Numbered from the stretch's first letter, positions 7,957 through 14,381 are shown. The stretch is 15,783 bases of DNA from Aminipila sp047974845 (GCA_047974845.1 JBKECQ010000081.1:1-15783); one strand, 5' to 3'. The notes: generated by a model from the letters alone, not told the origin. Made by a program: numbers and translations.

Positions 7957-7973
7957 AAAAAGACAATGATGTC
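7938..7973 (+). promoter_or_regulatory. paired palindromic operators (probable TetR autoregulation)
   Basis: Two palindromes of the form GACA-N4-TGTC lie at 7938-7949 and 7962-7973. They sit within 19-bp near-identical direct repeats (7933-7951 and 7957-7975) with a 24-bp period. The first lies between the -35 and -10 boxes, the second just after the -10 box over the transcription start. A bound dimer at either would block RNA polymerase, which is the usual self-repression mode of TetR regulators. Confidence 0.78.
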
Positions 7974-7996
7974 GCTTTTGAAAAGGAGTAAGAAAT

Positions 7997-8581
7997 ATGA
8001 AGCAAAAGGGAGAGAGAACCAAGGAAGAAATTCTGAATACAGCAAAAAAACTATTTACTGAAAAAGGGTTTTCAACTATTACTATGAGTGATATGTGTGA
8101 GGCCACAGGGTTAAGCCGTGGTGGGCTATATCGTCACTTTTCCTCAACAGAAGAGATTTTTATTGCACTACTGGAGGCTGACAAGGATGATTGGCAGTCT
8201 GAAATGGACAGGGCAATGAAAAATAATGTTTCTGCAATACAAATGATGACCTACTACTTAGAACAAATACAGAATGTAATTGCTCAAGGGGGTGGTGGAT
8301 TATCACTTGCCATCTATGAGTATATGCGAAATAGAGAAGGGGAGAGCAATTTTCTTGATACAAGATATGATTTTGCGGTAAATATGATGAAAGCTCTGCT
8401 ATATTATGGTCAGCAACGTGGAGAGTTTAAGCCTTGTAATATTCAAACAGAAGCAGAGCATCTTGTTATATTTTTGGATGGATTACAAACTGCAAGCGCT
8501 GTTATTACTTTTTCCGAAGAAGTGGTTTCAAGACAGATTGAAGGTATACTACAAAGAATAAAATCAGAAGGACGGGAATAA
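7997..8581 (+). CDS. TetR/AcrR-family transcriptional regulator
   Basis: A 194-residue protein of normal TetR length. Residues 8-55 are the DNA-binding domain, with the typical order TKEEILNTAKKLFTEKGFST, then TMSDMCEATGLSRGGLYRHF, in which the second helix pair forms the helix-turn-helix, then SSTEEIFIALL. The rest is a helical ligand-binding and dimerisation domain with no recognisable ligand signature. The start has AAAAGGAG upstream. It is the first gene of an operon with the CatA-like gene, which starts four bases after its stop codon. Two GACA-N4-TGTC palindromes overlap the promoter, so it most likely represses itself and the acetyltransferase gene until an inducer binds. The inducer could be a substrate of the neighbouring enzyme, but nothing in the sequence proves this. 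Confidence 0.93.
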   Translation: MKQKGERTKEEILNTAKKLFTEKGFSTITMSDMCEATGLSRGGLYRHFSSTEEIFIALLEADKDDWQSEMDRAMKNNVSAIQMMTYYLEQIQNVIAQGGGGLSLAIYEYMRNREGESNFLDTRYDFAVNMMKALLYYGQQRGEFKPCNIQTEAEHLVIFLDGLQTASAVITFSEEVVSRQIEGILQRIKSEGRE

Positions 8582-8585
8582 TATT

Positions 8586-9254
8586 ATGAAAAGACAACCT
8601 ATATTTACCCCTATAGATAAAGAAACTTGGGAAATGTCACAACAATTTTATTATTATACAGAATTAGCTCCGACTACCTATACAATAAATGTATCCTTGG
8701 ATGTTACATTATTGCGAGAAACATTAAAAAGTAATGGCTATAAATTTTTCCCCGCATATCTATATTTGGTAACAAGGACAATTTGCAAGCAGCAGGAACT
8801 TCGTATTGGTACACAAAATGGAGTTTTGGGATATTGGAATTTTTTAACACCGGCTTATCCTCAGTTTCATGAGGATGACAAAACAACTTCTTTGCTTTGG
8901 AGTGAGTATGATGACAGCTTTCAGACCTTTTATAAAAGTTATTTGGAGGATACACAAAAGCATGGTGAAAGTCATGGCATTTTATCATCAAAGGGGATAC
9001 CTCTGCCAAATGCTTATATAATATCTTGTATTCCATGGTTTACATTTAACAGTTTTTCTCTACACAATCACGGAATTAAGGATTACTTTGTTCCAAGCTT
9101 TGAAGCAGGTGGATTTGTTGTAAGCAATGAGAAAACCACAATGCCACTTTCGGTTACTGTTCACCATGCAACTACAGATGGATACCATCTAAAGGTGTTC
9201 TTTGAAGAGCTTCAAAGAACAATGAATAATCCGTTTGAATGGTTAAATCAGTAA
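8586..9254 (+). CDS. CatA-like (chloramphenicol acetyltransferase family) O-acetyltransferase
   Basis: A 222-residue protein, the normal size for a type A chloramphenicol acetyltransferase subunit; the family forms cytosolic trimers that move an acetyl group from acetyl-CoA to a hydroxyl. Family features are the N-terminal FTPIDKETWEMSQQFYYY, the FFPAYLYLVTR helix, the SCIPWFTFNSF segment carrying Ser147, and the active-site motif VHHATTDGYH with catalytic His194 and structural Asp198. Classical resistance enzymes read HHAVCDG or HHAVTDG at this motif; the Thr-Thr here is a divergence, so real chloramphenicol resistance is uncertain and another substrate is possible. It follows the TetR gene with a four-base gap and should be controlled by the operator pair upstream of that gene. 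AAGGACGGG provides the ribosome binding site. Confidence 0.9.
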   Translation: MKRQPIFTPIDKETWEMSQQFYYYTELAPTTYTINVSLDVTLLRETLKSNGYKFFPAYLYLVTRTICKQQELRIGTQNGVLGYWNFLTPAYPQFHEDDKTTSLLWSEYDDSFQTFYKSYLEDTQKHGESHGILSSKGIPLPNAYIISCIPWFTFNSFSLHNHGIKDYFVPSFEAGGFVVSNEKTTMPLSVTVHHATTDGYHLKVFFEELQRTMNNPFEWLNQ

Positions 9255-9324
9255 TCTAATTGGGTTATTTCAACAGTACTGTTAAATAATTCGGTAAGAG
9301 GTAATATGTTAAAAGTGGCACACA

Positions 9325-9349
9325 AATGGCACACATTATATGTGCCATT
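9325..9349 (+). repeat. hairpin after the cat-like gene
   Basis: A 9-bp perfect inverted repeat (AATGGCACA at 9325-9333, TGTGCCATT at 9341-9349) lies 70 bases beyond the acetyltransferase stop. TGGCACAC also occurs as a direct repeat (9316 and 9327). No T-tract follows. It could end the operon, but it may also be the end of an older insertion. The 353-bp gap 9255-9607 otherwise holds the tRNA-end repeat and two further hairpins. Confidence 0.45.
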
Positions 9350-9386
9350 AGGTCAAATTAGACCATTATAATTACAAATAATTACA

Positions 9387-9445
9387 AAAAACGAAAAATA
9401 AAATACCCTTTAAAGCTTGGGAAACCAATACTTTAAAGGGTATTT
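9387..9445 (-). terminator. terminator following the tRNA-end copy at 9450
   Basis: A perfect 15-bp inverted repeat (9431-9445 with 9401-9415) has an inner TTGG/CCAA stem capped by GAAA, a GNRA tetraloop on the plus strand. On the minus strand it is followed by a T-rich run to about 9387. It stands four bases beyond the CCA of the tRNA-end copy, just as a terminator stands after the intact tRNA, so it is probably the original chromosomal terminator of the tRNA-Arg gene. Confidence 0.7.
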
Positions 9446-9449
9446 ATTA

Positions 9450-9504
9450 TGGTGAGGCACGAGGGACTTAAACAGGGCATAGCCCTGCCGCACTGCACCT
9501 CCCC
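9450..9504 (-). repeat. tRNA-Arg 3'-end copy with GC-rich element end (attachment-site copy 1)
   Basis: The 55 bases match 14409-14463 at 53 positions. The first 17 plus-strand bases equal the 3' end of the tRNA-Arg gene at 14594, including its CCA. The remaining part is GC-rich, contains the hairpin CAGGGC-ATA-GCCCTG, and does not resemble the tRNA. It is best read as the distal attachment site of an element inserted in the tRNA: displaced tRNA end on one side, conserved element end on the other. Confidence 0.75.
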
Positions 9505-9534
9505 AACCGACAGGATGGTACGAAAGTGTCGGTT
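9505..9534. repeat. 8-bp GC-rich hairpin beside attachment-site copy 1
   Basis: AACCGACA (9505-9512) pairs perfectly with TGTCGGTT (9527-9534) around a 14-base loop and is followed on the plus strand by GTTGTTTGT. It sits directly against the GC-rich element end and 74 bases beyond the stop of the Ntn-hydrolase gene. It may end that gene's transcript or be part of the element end. Confidence 0.5.
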
Positions 9535-9607
9535 GTTGTTTGTATTTCAATATTTGTTTAATTTAGAATTGAGAATTTCCCCCTTTTTTCCCACATGAAG
9601 GATTTAC

Positions 9608-11413
9608 TCACCTAAATTCTACAGGAATTTTATAAACCATTGCTTCTATTTCTGCATACTCTTCTAAGGTCATTCCAAGCATAGTAATTACTAAATTATC
9701 AACAACTATGTATCTAAAACGACCATCCATATTAGATAGTCCATTCAAATTTCTAACTAGAATAATGTCAGGATTATTATTCCAAAAATTAAATTCAGGT
9801 ACTATTTTAACTAATAAATTATTTACCTCCAAATCATCACAAATAATAACAAATTTATCTAATATAAAAAAGTTATCATTAAGGTAGAAATTTTTTGTAA
9901 GCTCAAATAAGGTTCCTTTAAAGTCATTTTTATAATTATTACTTTCAAGAACAAGACAGTTAGAATATTTTCTAAAGTATTCCACCATATCATAGTTTAA
10001 AATTTCTCTATTTTTAGCTTTACTTTTTACTATAACAAATCTATACTTGTCAAATTCATCGGCAACAAGTACTTTCATAAAAGAATTAACAATACTTCTT
10101 AAATCAAGTTCGTCGATAGAAAAATATCTAATAGGGCTACACGCATTTATAATTTCATCAATAGCATCACACATGTATTGGAAATCAATTAAAACTAAAT
10201 TATGATAATTTTGAATATCCTCTTTGATTGCTTTTATCATAGAAGGATTATAATTTTTGTATGTATACCCAGTAAAATCAAAATCCATACTATCATAAAA
10301 TCTATTTAAATTTACTGCTTGGTTAAAATCGTTTTTAATTTCTATAAACGGTATATTAACATCTTCTATAATTTGGCATGTTACTAATTTAGGTATATTA
10401 TTAAATTCTTTATTTATATTAAATAATTTTATAAAGTCAGGGTTAAACCCGTATGCATAAAGTGTTTCGTTTATTTTTCTTTTAATCCAACGTTGAAAAT
10501 ATATATTTCTAGTACTTCCATTGGTTTTTAAAAACATAATAACATTGTCAGATTTTGAAAAAAAACAATAATAAAATGCATTTTTCGTATTTAATGACTT
10601 GTCTATACTACGTCTAAAATACAAATCATTCCATATAATTAAATCTTTTATTCTATTAATAAAAAATGTTGTTCCCTTATTAATATCAGAAGAAGAGAAT
10701 ATACTATTTTTTCTAGAAATGATAGAGATAGTTGAACTATTTTTAATGTCATCATCAAAAATATAGTATTCTAAATCTCTTTGAAATTTAACTTTGTAAG
10801 ACATATATAAGCCATAAAATGTCCCTCCAAAACCATCTTTTAATGTTTCTATTTGGAGGCTATAACATTGAATAGACATTAAAACTTTTGCTAAATAATC
10901 ATTTTTATCTATATTATTAAAATAAAGATTATTAATAATACTATATACATTTGTTGAAAATGGAATTGTTTTACTACCATTTCCAATTGCACATTTATTT
11001 ACGATGGTAAAGCTATTTCCATCGAAATAATAAATTTGATTATTATCTCCAGTAATTGCAATAATTAACTCTATTTCTTGTCCTGAGTAATTATTAGTTA
11101 TGTTTTCAATAATTTCATAAATACTTAGATTACTAACACTAGAATATATATATTCTAAAATTTCATAAGCGATACTTACAACTCCTGAAAAACAAATTAC
11201 AATATTCTCTGTAATTTTGTATATTTTAAGCAATCCTTCTTGCATATAATAATTACCATAAAGTCCTTGAATTTCACCAAATGTATTTATTACAGCTTCT
11301 GAATTTTTATTTTTAGACTTAAAAGTAGACATATCTAATACTTTACTAGAAGTTATTGAATCAGCTATTATAAAAATAGTTTCTTCTTTTTTCCATGCAA
11401 GACAATAAGTCAC
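9608..11413 (-). CDS. large protein with N-terminal proteasome-type Ntn-hydrolase domain
   Basis: A 601-residue protein starting at GTG (11413) behind a consensus AGGAGG. Residues 2-210 resemble a proteasome beta/HslV-type Ntn hydrolase. Removal of the initiator Met would expose Thr1 (MTYCLAW); counting from it, Asp17 lies in IIADS and Lys33 in FKSKNK, the spacing of the proteasome catalytic residues. Further matches to the fold are ENIVICFSGVVSIA, ELIIAITGDNNQIYYFDGNS, the CAIGNGSKTIPF loop (like the Gly-Ser-Gly loop) and GGTFYGLYM. Residues 210-601 are not recognised: a polar, Asn/Tyr/Phe-rich region with no membrane segment, perhaps sensing or targeting. Single proteasome-like domains fused to a long extra region are unusual. 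It lies downstream of the RES gene on the same strand, separated by 121 bp with a weak hairpin, within the tRNA-Arg element. The domain call rests on motif spacing; protease activity is unproven. Confidence 0.75.
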   Translation of the reverse strand: MTYCLAWKKEETIFIIADSITSSKVLDMSTFKSKNKNSEAVINTFGEIQGLYGNYYMQEGLLKIYKITENIVICFSGVVSIAYEILEYIYSSVSNLSIYEIIENITNNYSGQEIELIIAITGDNNQIYYFDGNSFTIVNKCAIGNGSKTIPFSTNVYSIINNLYFNNIDKNDYLAKVLMSIQCYSLQIETLKDGFGGTFYGLYMSYKVKFQRDLEYYIFDDDIKNSSTISIISRKNSIFSSSDINKGTTFFINRIKDLIIWNDLYFRRSIDKSLNTKNAFYYCFFSKSDNVIMFLKTNGSTRNIYFQRWIKRKINETLYAYGFNPDFIKLFNINKEFNNIPKLVTCQIIEDVNIPFIEIKNDFNQAVNLNRFYDSMDFDFTGYTYKNYNPSMIKAIKEDIQNYHNLVLIDFQYMCDAIDEIINACSPIRYFSIDELDLRSIVNSFMKVLVADEFDKYRFVIVKSKAKNREILNYDMVEYFRKYSNCLVLESNNYKNDFKGTLFELTKNFYLNDNFFILDKFVIICDDLEVNNLLVKIVPEFNFWNNNPDIILVRNLNGLSNMDGRFRYIVVDNLVITMLGMTLEEYAEIEAMVYKIPVEFR

Positions 11414-11509
11414 TATTTAGTCCTCCTTAATAATTTTAATTTTTAATTATTAAACTTTAGATAATAACGGAACATAATCTAAATTTTGATGATACGCAAA
11501 ACTTAATAT

Positions 11510-11529
11510 AAAAATACATCTGTATTTTT
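11510..11529 (-). terminator. AT-rich hairpin between the RES and Ntn-hydrolase genes
   Basis: A perfect 9-bp palindrome (AAAAATACA with TGTATTTTT, 2-base centre) lies five bases beyond the RES stop codon. It is nearly all A/T and has no strong T-tract beyond the stem, so termination would be partial at best. It may only lower expression of the downstream gene. Confidence 0.35.
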
Positions 11530-11534
11530 ATAAA

Positions 11535-12341
11535 TTAAGAATTCCTTTTTATAAGATTGAAGGGTAAACCCATCATTTGAGGAGGAACTAGATTTCCTTT
11601 TTGATTTATATCATCACATAACGCAGTGATATAAATATTGTCAACCTTATATATCTCTGACGCTATAGCATCACACATATTAGGGTCAAAAATAGTAATA
11701 TTTCGACCATTTTTATTTAATGAACTTTTGAATTCAATTGCATCATAACCTTCATCTTTATATAATTCAGATAAAAATTGTGTGAAAATATAATCTTTAG
11801 ATTGATTGTTAGCAACGTTTGCAAACTCAAATCCTATGAGTAGCTGTAAGTAAAAATTTACTGTCTTTTTTTCCTCACAAGGAAAGGACGTTACTTTAGT
11901 CAAATTTATATCTTTTAATGTTTTTAGTGTTGCAATACTAACTTCATTTTCAATCCTTGGCTTAACTTCAACTAACGCAGTGTACATGTCTCTAGCGGTA
12001 TACAAATAAGAAATATAATCTGGATTAGCTCTGCCAGCGGTAACTTTGTTAGGTATAGGTGCTAATGAATTTTCTTTGTTATATCCATGAAAAGTAGTTG
12101 CTAATTTTATATTATTTTTCAATAATCTTGCATATGCTTGTTGAATGTTATCGTTTCCTTGAGTATATATTCTTGCTCTAAATAGAGTTGTATCTACTGG
12201 TAAAATTGTTTGTGTTTGTTTTGAGATTTCCCTTATTCTATCTAAAACATTATTTTTGCAAAAGAATCTATTTTTATAAATTATTTGTTCTTTTAATTCA
12301 CTAAGAATTTTATAAGCTTCTTCTAAATTCTTCTTATTCAT
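11535..12341 (-). CDS. RES-domain protein (putative NAD+-degrading toxin)
   Basis: The 268-residue product has about 48 helical N-terminal residues and then a RES domain, named for its conserved Arg, Glu and Ser. These are visible as Arg55/Arg57 in TTLFRARIY, GRANPDYISYLYTARDMYTA at 103-122, Glu125 in LVEVKP, and Ser206/Ser207 in YDAIEFKSS, followed by NGRNITIFDP. Characterised RES toxins (for example MbcT and Res of Res-Xre pairs) have an ADP-ribosyltransferase-like fold and destroy NAD+, stopping growth. No Xre or COG5642-type antitoxin gene is next to it, which is unusual. It starts 17 bases after the integrase stop with GAGGGG as ribosome binding site, so it may be transcribed with the integrase. 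The next gene on the strand encodes the Ntn-hydrolase protein, which might act with it. Confidence 0.85.
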   Translation of the reverse strand: MNKKNLEEAYKILSELKEQIIYKNRFFCKNNVLDRIREISKQTQTILPVDTTLFRARIYTQGNDNIQQAYARLLKNNIKLATTFHGYNKENSLAPIPNKVTAGRANPDYISYLYTARDMYTALVEVKPRIENEVSIATLKTLKDINLTKVTSFPCEEKKTVNFYLQLLIGFEFANVANNQSKDYIFTQFLSELYKDEGYDAIEFKSSLNKNGRNITIFDPNMCDAIASEIYKVDNIYITALCDDINQKGNLVPPQMMGLPFNLIKRNS

Positions 12342-12358
12342 ATAATTGCGCCCCTCAT

Positions 12359-13183
12359 TTAAAAAATAATATCCGTAATCTTATCTATAGCTTTAATTTT
12401 CTGCTCAACATCAATGTTAGTATAAAATTGAGCTGTGACATTTATATTATTATGCCCCATGAGCTTACAAGCTGTCTGAATGGGAACACCATTTTTGCAT
12501 AGGTTTGTACAAAAAGTATGTCTGTAGGTATGAAAGCCTTTGCATTCAACCCCTATGCTCTTATAATATATTTTACAAGCACGATTTACATTTTGTCTAT
12601 CGTAAAAATTGCCAGTCTGTGTTGTAAAAATAAAATCTGTTCTATATCCGTTTTGGAGCATGTCTTTTTTGTGCCATGCTGTATGTAGTTCTATTTCATC
12701 AAGCACTCTATCCGAAAGAGGAATATTCCTGATTGAGTTAGCTGTTTTAGGCTTAACTATTTCAAATTCACGAGTTTTCTTGTTATTCAATTCAATATTT
12801 GCAACATTAGCTAATTGTTTTGTAATATATAATTTATTATCTTGAATATCTGCGTACTGCAAAGCAAGTAATTCACTAATTCTTGCACCAGTATTCAATG
12901 CCAAAATAATTAAAAGTCGCATTCTGTTGGTATTAAGGTTTTGAACTATGCTCCTTATTTCTTCATCAGACCAAACAACAATATTTTGTGAATTTGCTTT
13001 TTCAGCTTCTGACTTTGTATCTTTCTTTTTCGGTAATACAAGGCTAGAGGTTAAATTTCTACAATAGCCTTATTTTTCAAGGTATTTATAGAAATGACAC
13101 ATAACATTATGTATAGCTTTTAAAGTCGCATTAGAACAATTAATAGTATTATAAAATTGTTGTATATCCATCCCATTTCTCTA
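12359..13183 (-). pseudogene. tyrosine recombinase (phage-type integrase), N-terminal part broken
   Basis: The catalytic domain is intact in a 187-residue open stretch from 12922: Arg14 in TGARISEL, Lys59 in VKPKTANS, His131 and Arg134 in HTYRHTF, His157 in LMGHNNI and nucleophile Tyr167 in QFYTNI. Upstream in the same frame, without an ATG, it continues as IVVWSDEEIRSIVQNLN and NLTSSLVLPKKKDTKSEAEK. It then meets a TAA at 13070-13072 inside KYLEK*GYCRN, followed upstream by a typical core-binding segment (MDIQQFYNTINCSNATLKAI) that ends at a TAG at 13181-13183. Further upstream the frame is lost. The original enzyme would have joined the element to the tRNA-Arg end. The C-terminal fragment might still be made, but integration activity is unlikely. 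The stop at 13072 could be a single CAA-to-TAA change. Confidence 0.82.
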
Positions 13184-13720
13184 AAAATAAGCATAAACTG
13201 TTTATAATCCGATGCTAATAATAATTCAGGATAATCTTTTCTAAACGTGCTCATAAGCTTACAATCTTTTTTTCTGAAAATAGTTTCAAAATTATTTTTA
13301 ATAAAATTTGCGTATTGTTTTTTGTTAGTCCATGCACAAATCTTACTTTCTTTTTTTAATCCGCCAACATTAAATAATCAACAGTTTATAAAAAAACTGT
13401 AATTGCCATATCTGTACTAATTTCTAATTCCATAAGAACTACCTACTATTTAAGGTGTATCAGACTATACTCTTTACAAAATTTGCAACCATATTACCCA
13501 AAAGTAATGCTAAGATTTATCATTACCGTATAATAAAACATATATTTTATTATAGACTGTTACCTGTAATAAGTTTTTTATAAATATGTATATTTCAATA
13601 CTTTAGTAGCTATTTAAGGGCGGTCATTTTTTGGATAGTACCTCAAAATTTCATTACCAGTAAATTTTAAGAGAGTTTTATTAGAAATTTATAGAATTGC
13701 TTATCTTTCTAAAACTTAGT
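13184..13720. other. decayed coding fragment and AT-rich spacer
   Basis: On the minus strand, about 13166-13375 is open in another frame from the integrase and encodes a protein-like stretch (KKQYANFIKNNFETIFRKKD, then LMSTFRKDYPELLLASDYKQ) with no valid start. A possible older start (MELEISTDMAI at 13433) stops after 15 codons in a third frame. This may be the shifted N-terminus of the integrase or a separate dead gene. From 13440 to 13720 there is only AT-rich sequence, with one perfect 10-bp hairpin (13529-13538 with 13545-13554). Confidence 0.5.
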
Positions 13721-13725
13721 TTTTA

Positions 13726-13734
13726 TGCTATACT
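13726..13734 (+). promoter_or_regulatory. extended -10 promoter of the type I toxin mRNA
   Basis: TGC followed by TATACT (13729-13734) forms an extended -10 element; no good -35 box is seen. Transcription would start near 13741, at the start of the GTGCTAC segment that is repeated at the antitoxin 5' end. Confidence 0.55.
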
Positions 13735-13791
13735 ACAATCAGTGCTACTGCAACACGGTAGGCGGTTATGCCCTTGCAAGGGGGTGATGCT

Positions 13792-13881
13792 ATGAATATA
13801 ACTCTAACAGATTTAATAGCCTTTACGGTTTTGATATTTGTTATTGTAGATGTTACATATAGAATCACAAAAAAGAAATAA
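13792..13881 (+). CDS. small hydrophobic type I toxin-like peptide
   Basis: A 29-residue peptide, reading MNITLTDLIAFTVLIFVIVD then VTYRITKKK: a short N-terminus, one membrane helix (about 8-22) and a lysine tail. This is the build of type I toxins of the Fst/TxpA/holin-like kind, which insert in the membrane when the antitoxin RNA is lost. A very strong ribosome binding site (AGGGGGTGAT) lies just upstream, and it can pair with CCCTT six bases earlier (CCCTTGCAAGGG), so the leader may hide it. The leader also folds a CTACTG/CGGTAG hairpin. A convergent antisense RNA gene overlaps the 3' end and shares the terminator. It is inferred to stabilise the integrated element. No exact family member was identified. 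Confidence 0.75.
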   Translation: MNITLTDLIAFTVLIFVIVDVTYRITKKK

Positions 13882-13963
13882 TCGCCCCTGTCTGGAAAAC
13901 TAGGCGATTATTTTAATCAACTTTTAAATTTCGGGCTAACCGTCTATCGGTAGCACTGTTTAT
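13870..13963 (-). ncRNA. putative antisense antitoxin RNA
   Basis: A convergent minus-strand transcript is predicted from a promoter at 13970-13999 to the shared hairpin at 13877-13912, about 90 nt. Its 5' part (CAGTGCTACCGATAGACGG) resembles the toxin mRNA leader (CAGTGCTAC, 13740-13748) and folds an equivalent hairpin. Its 3' part is complementary to the toxin mRNA 3' end, including the stop codon. This layout, convergent with a shared terminator, is that of Fst/par-type and TxpA-type systems. The ends are estimates. Confidence 0.62.
13877..13912. terminator. shared bidirectional terminator of toxin and antitoxin
   Basis: A perfect 10-bp stem (AATAATCGCC at 13877-13886 with GGCGATTATT at 13903-13912) includes the toxin stop codon. 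T-rich sequence follows on both strands, so both convergent RNAs can end here. Confidence 0.82.
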
Positions 13964-13969
13964 ATATTT

Positions 13970-13999
13970 ATTATACGCTAGCATATAACATAGATGCAA
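13970..13999 (-). promoter_or_regulatory. promoter of the antitoxin RNA
   Basis: On the minus strand TTGCAT (13999-13994) and a consensus TATAAT (13975-13970) are separated by 18 bases. The better -10 box, compared with the toxin promoter, fits the expected excess of antitoxin RNA. Confidence 0.65.
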
Positions 14000-14061
14000 G
14001 TATTTTTACTGTTTTCATAACTAAATACCTAATTTTAAAAAATATTTATGATTATAAAACT

Positions 14062-14094
14062 AAAACCATGTCCTTAAAATAGCGACATGGTTTT
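14062..14094. terminator. hairpin upstream of a second toxin-like peptide
   Basis: A perfect 11-bp stem (AAAACCATGTC at 14062-14072 with GACATGGTTTT at 14084-14094) encloses an 11-base loop. A and T runs on both sides would allow termination in either direction. The ATG of the 14087-14191 frame lies inside the right arm, so in an RNA that spans both arms the start codon would be hidden. Confidence 0.6.
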
Positions 14095-14191
14095 ACTTAC
14101 ATATGAAGAATTCTCGATTATTATTGTAGTACCAACATTAATCGGGTTAATTATACTTTGGTTAGTTTTTAAAAAGCAAGTAGATTTATAA
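14087..14191 (+). CDS. second small hydrophobic toxin-like peptide
   Basis: A 34-residue frame beginning MVLLTYEEFSIIIVVPTLIG and ending LIILWLVFKKQVDL. TYE followed by a single membrane helix and KK is the pattern of the TxpA/BsrG-like holin-toxin group (for example starts of the kind MSTYES). However, no ribosome binding site precedes the ATG, and the ATG lies in the right arm of a strong hairpin. It may be a tightly silenced toxin, or the remnant of one. It follows the first toxin locus by about 200 bases on the same strand. Confidence 0.4.
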   Translation: MVLLTYEEFSIIIVVPTLIGLIILWLVFKKQVDL

Positions 14192-14381
14192 ATATCATTG
14201 GTCAGCCTTTAACAAGTTCTGTCAGGTTATGTCGAATACGAACCGTTGAAATATACAATATTTAGGAATATCATTAAATAAAAAGGGGATAAGGTAAAAA
14301 ATATTACAAAAAATGCAAAACAGCAAAAATTACAGAAAATATCAAACAATCTTAGAAACGTTGAAATTTCAAGGAAAATAG

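Noticed and set aside
9307..9372. A 21-residue frame (MLKVAHKWHTLYVPLGQIRP and Leu) ending near attachment-site copy 1, which might be the tail of an older integrase.
   Set aside because: It is too short, has no ribosome binding site and overlaps a hairpin; no integrase motif is visible upstream.
9450..9504. The GC-rich copies considered as complete tRNA genes.
   Set aside because: Only the last 17-21 bases match the tRNA; T stem, anticodon arm and D arm cannot be formed.
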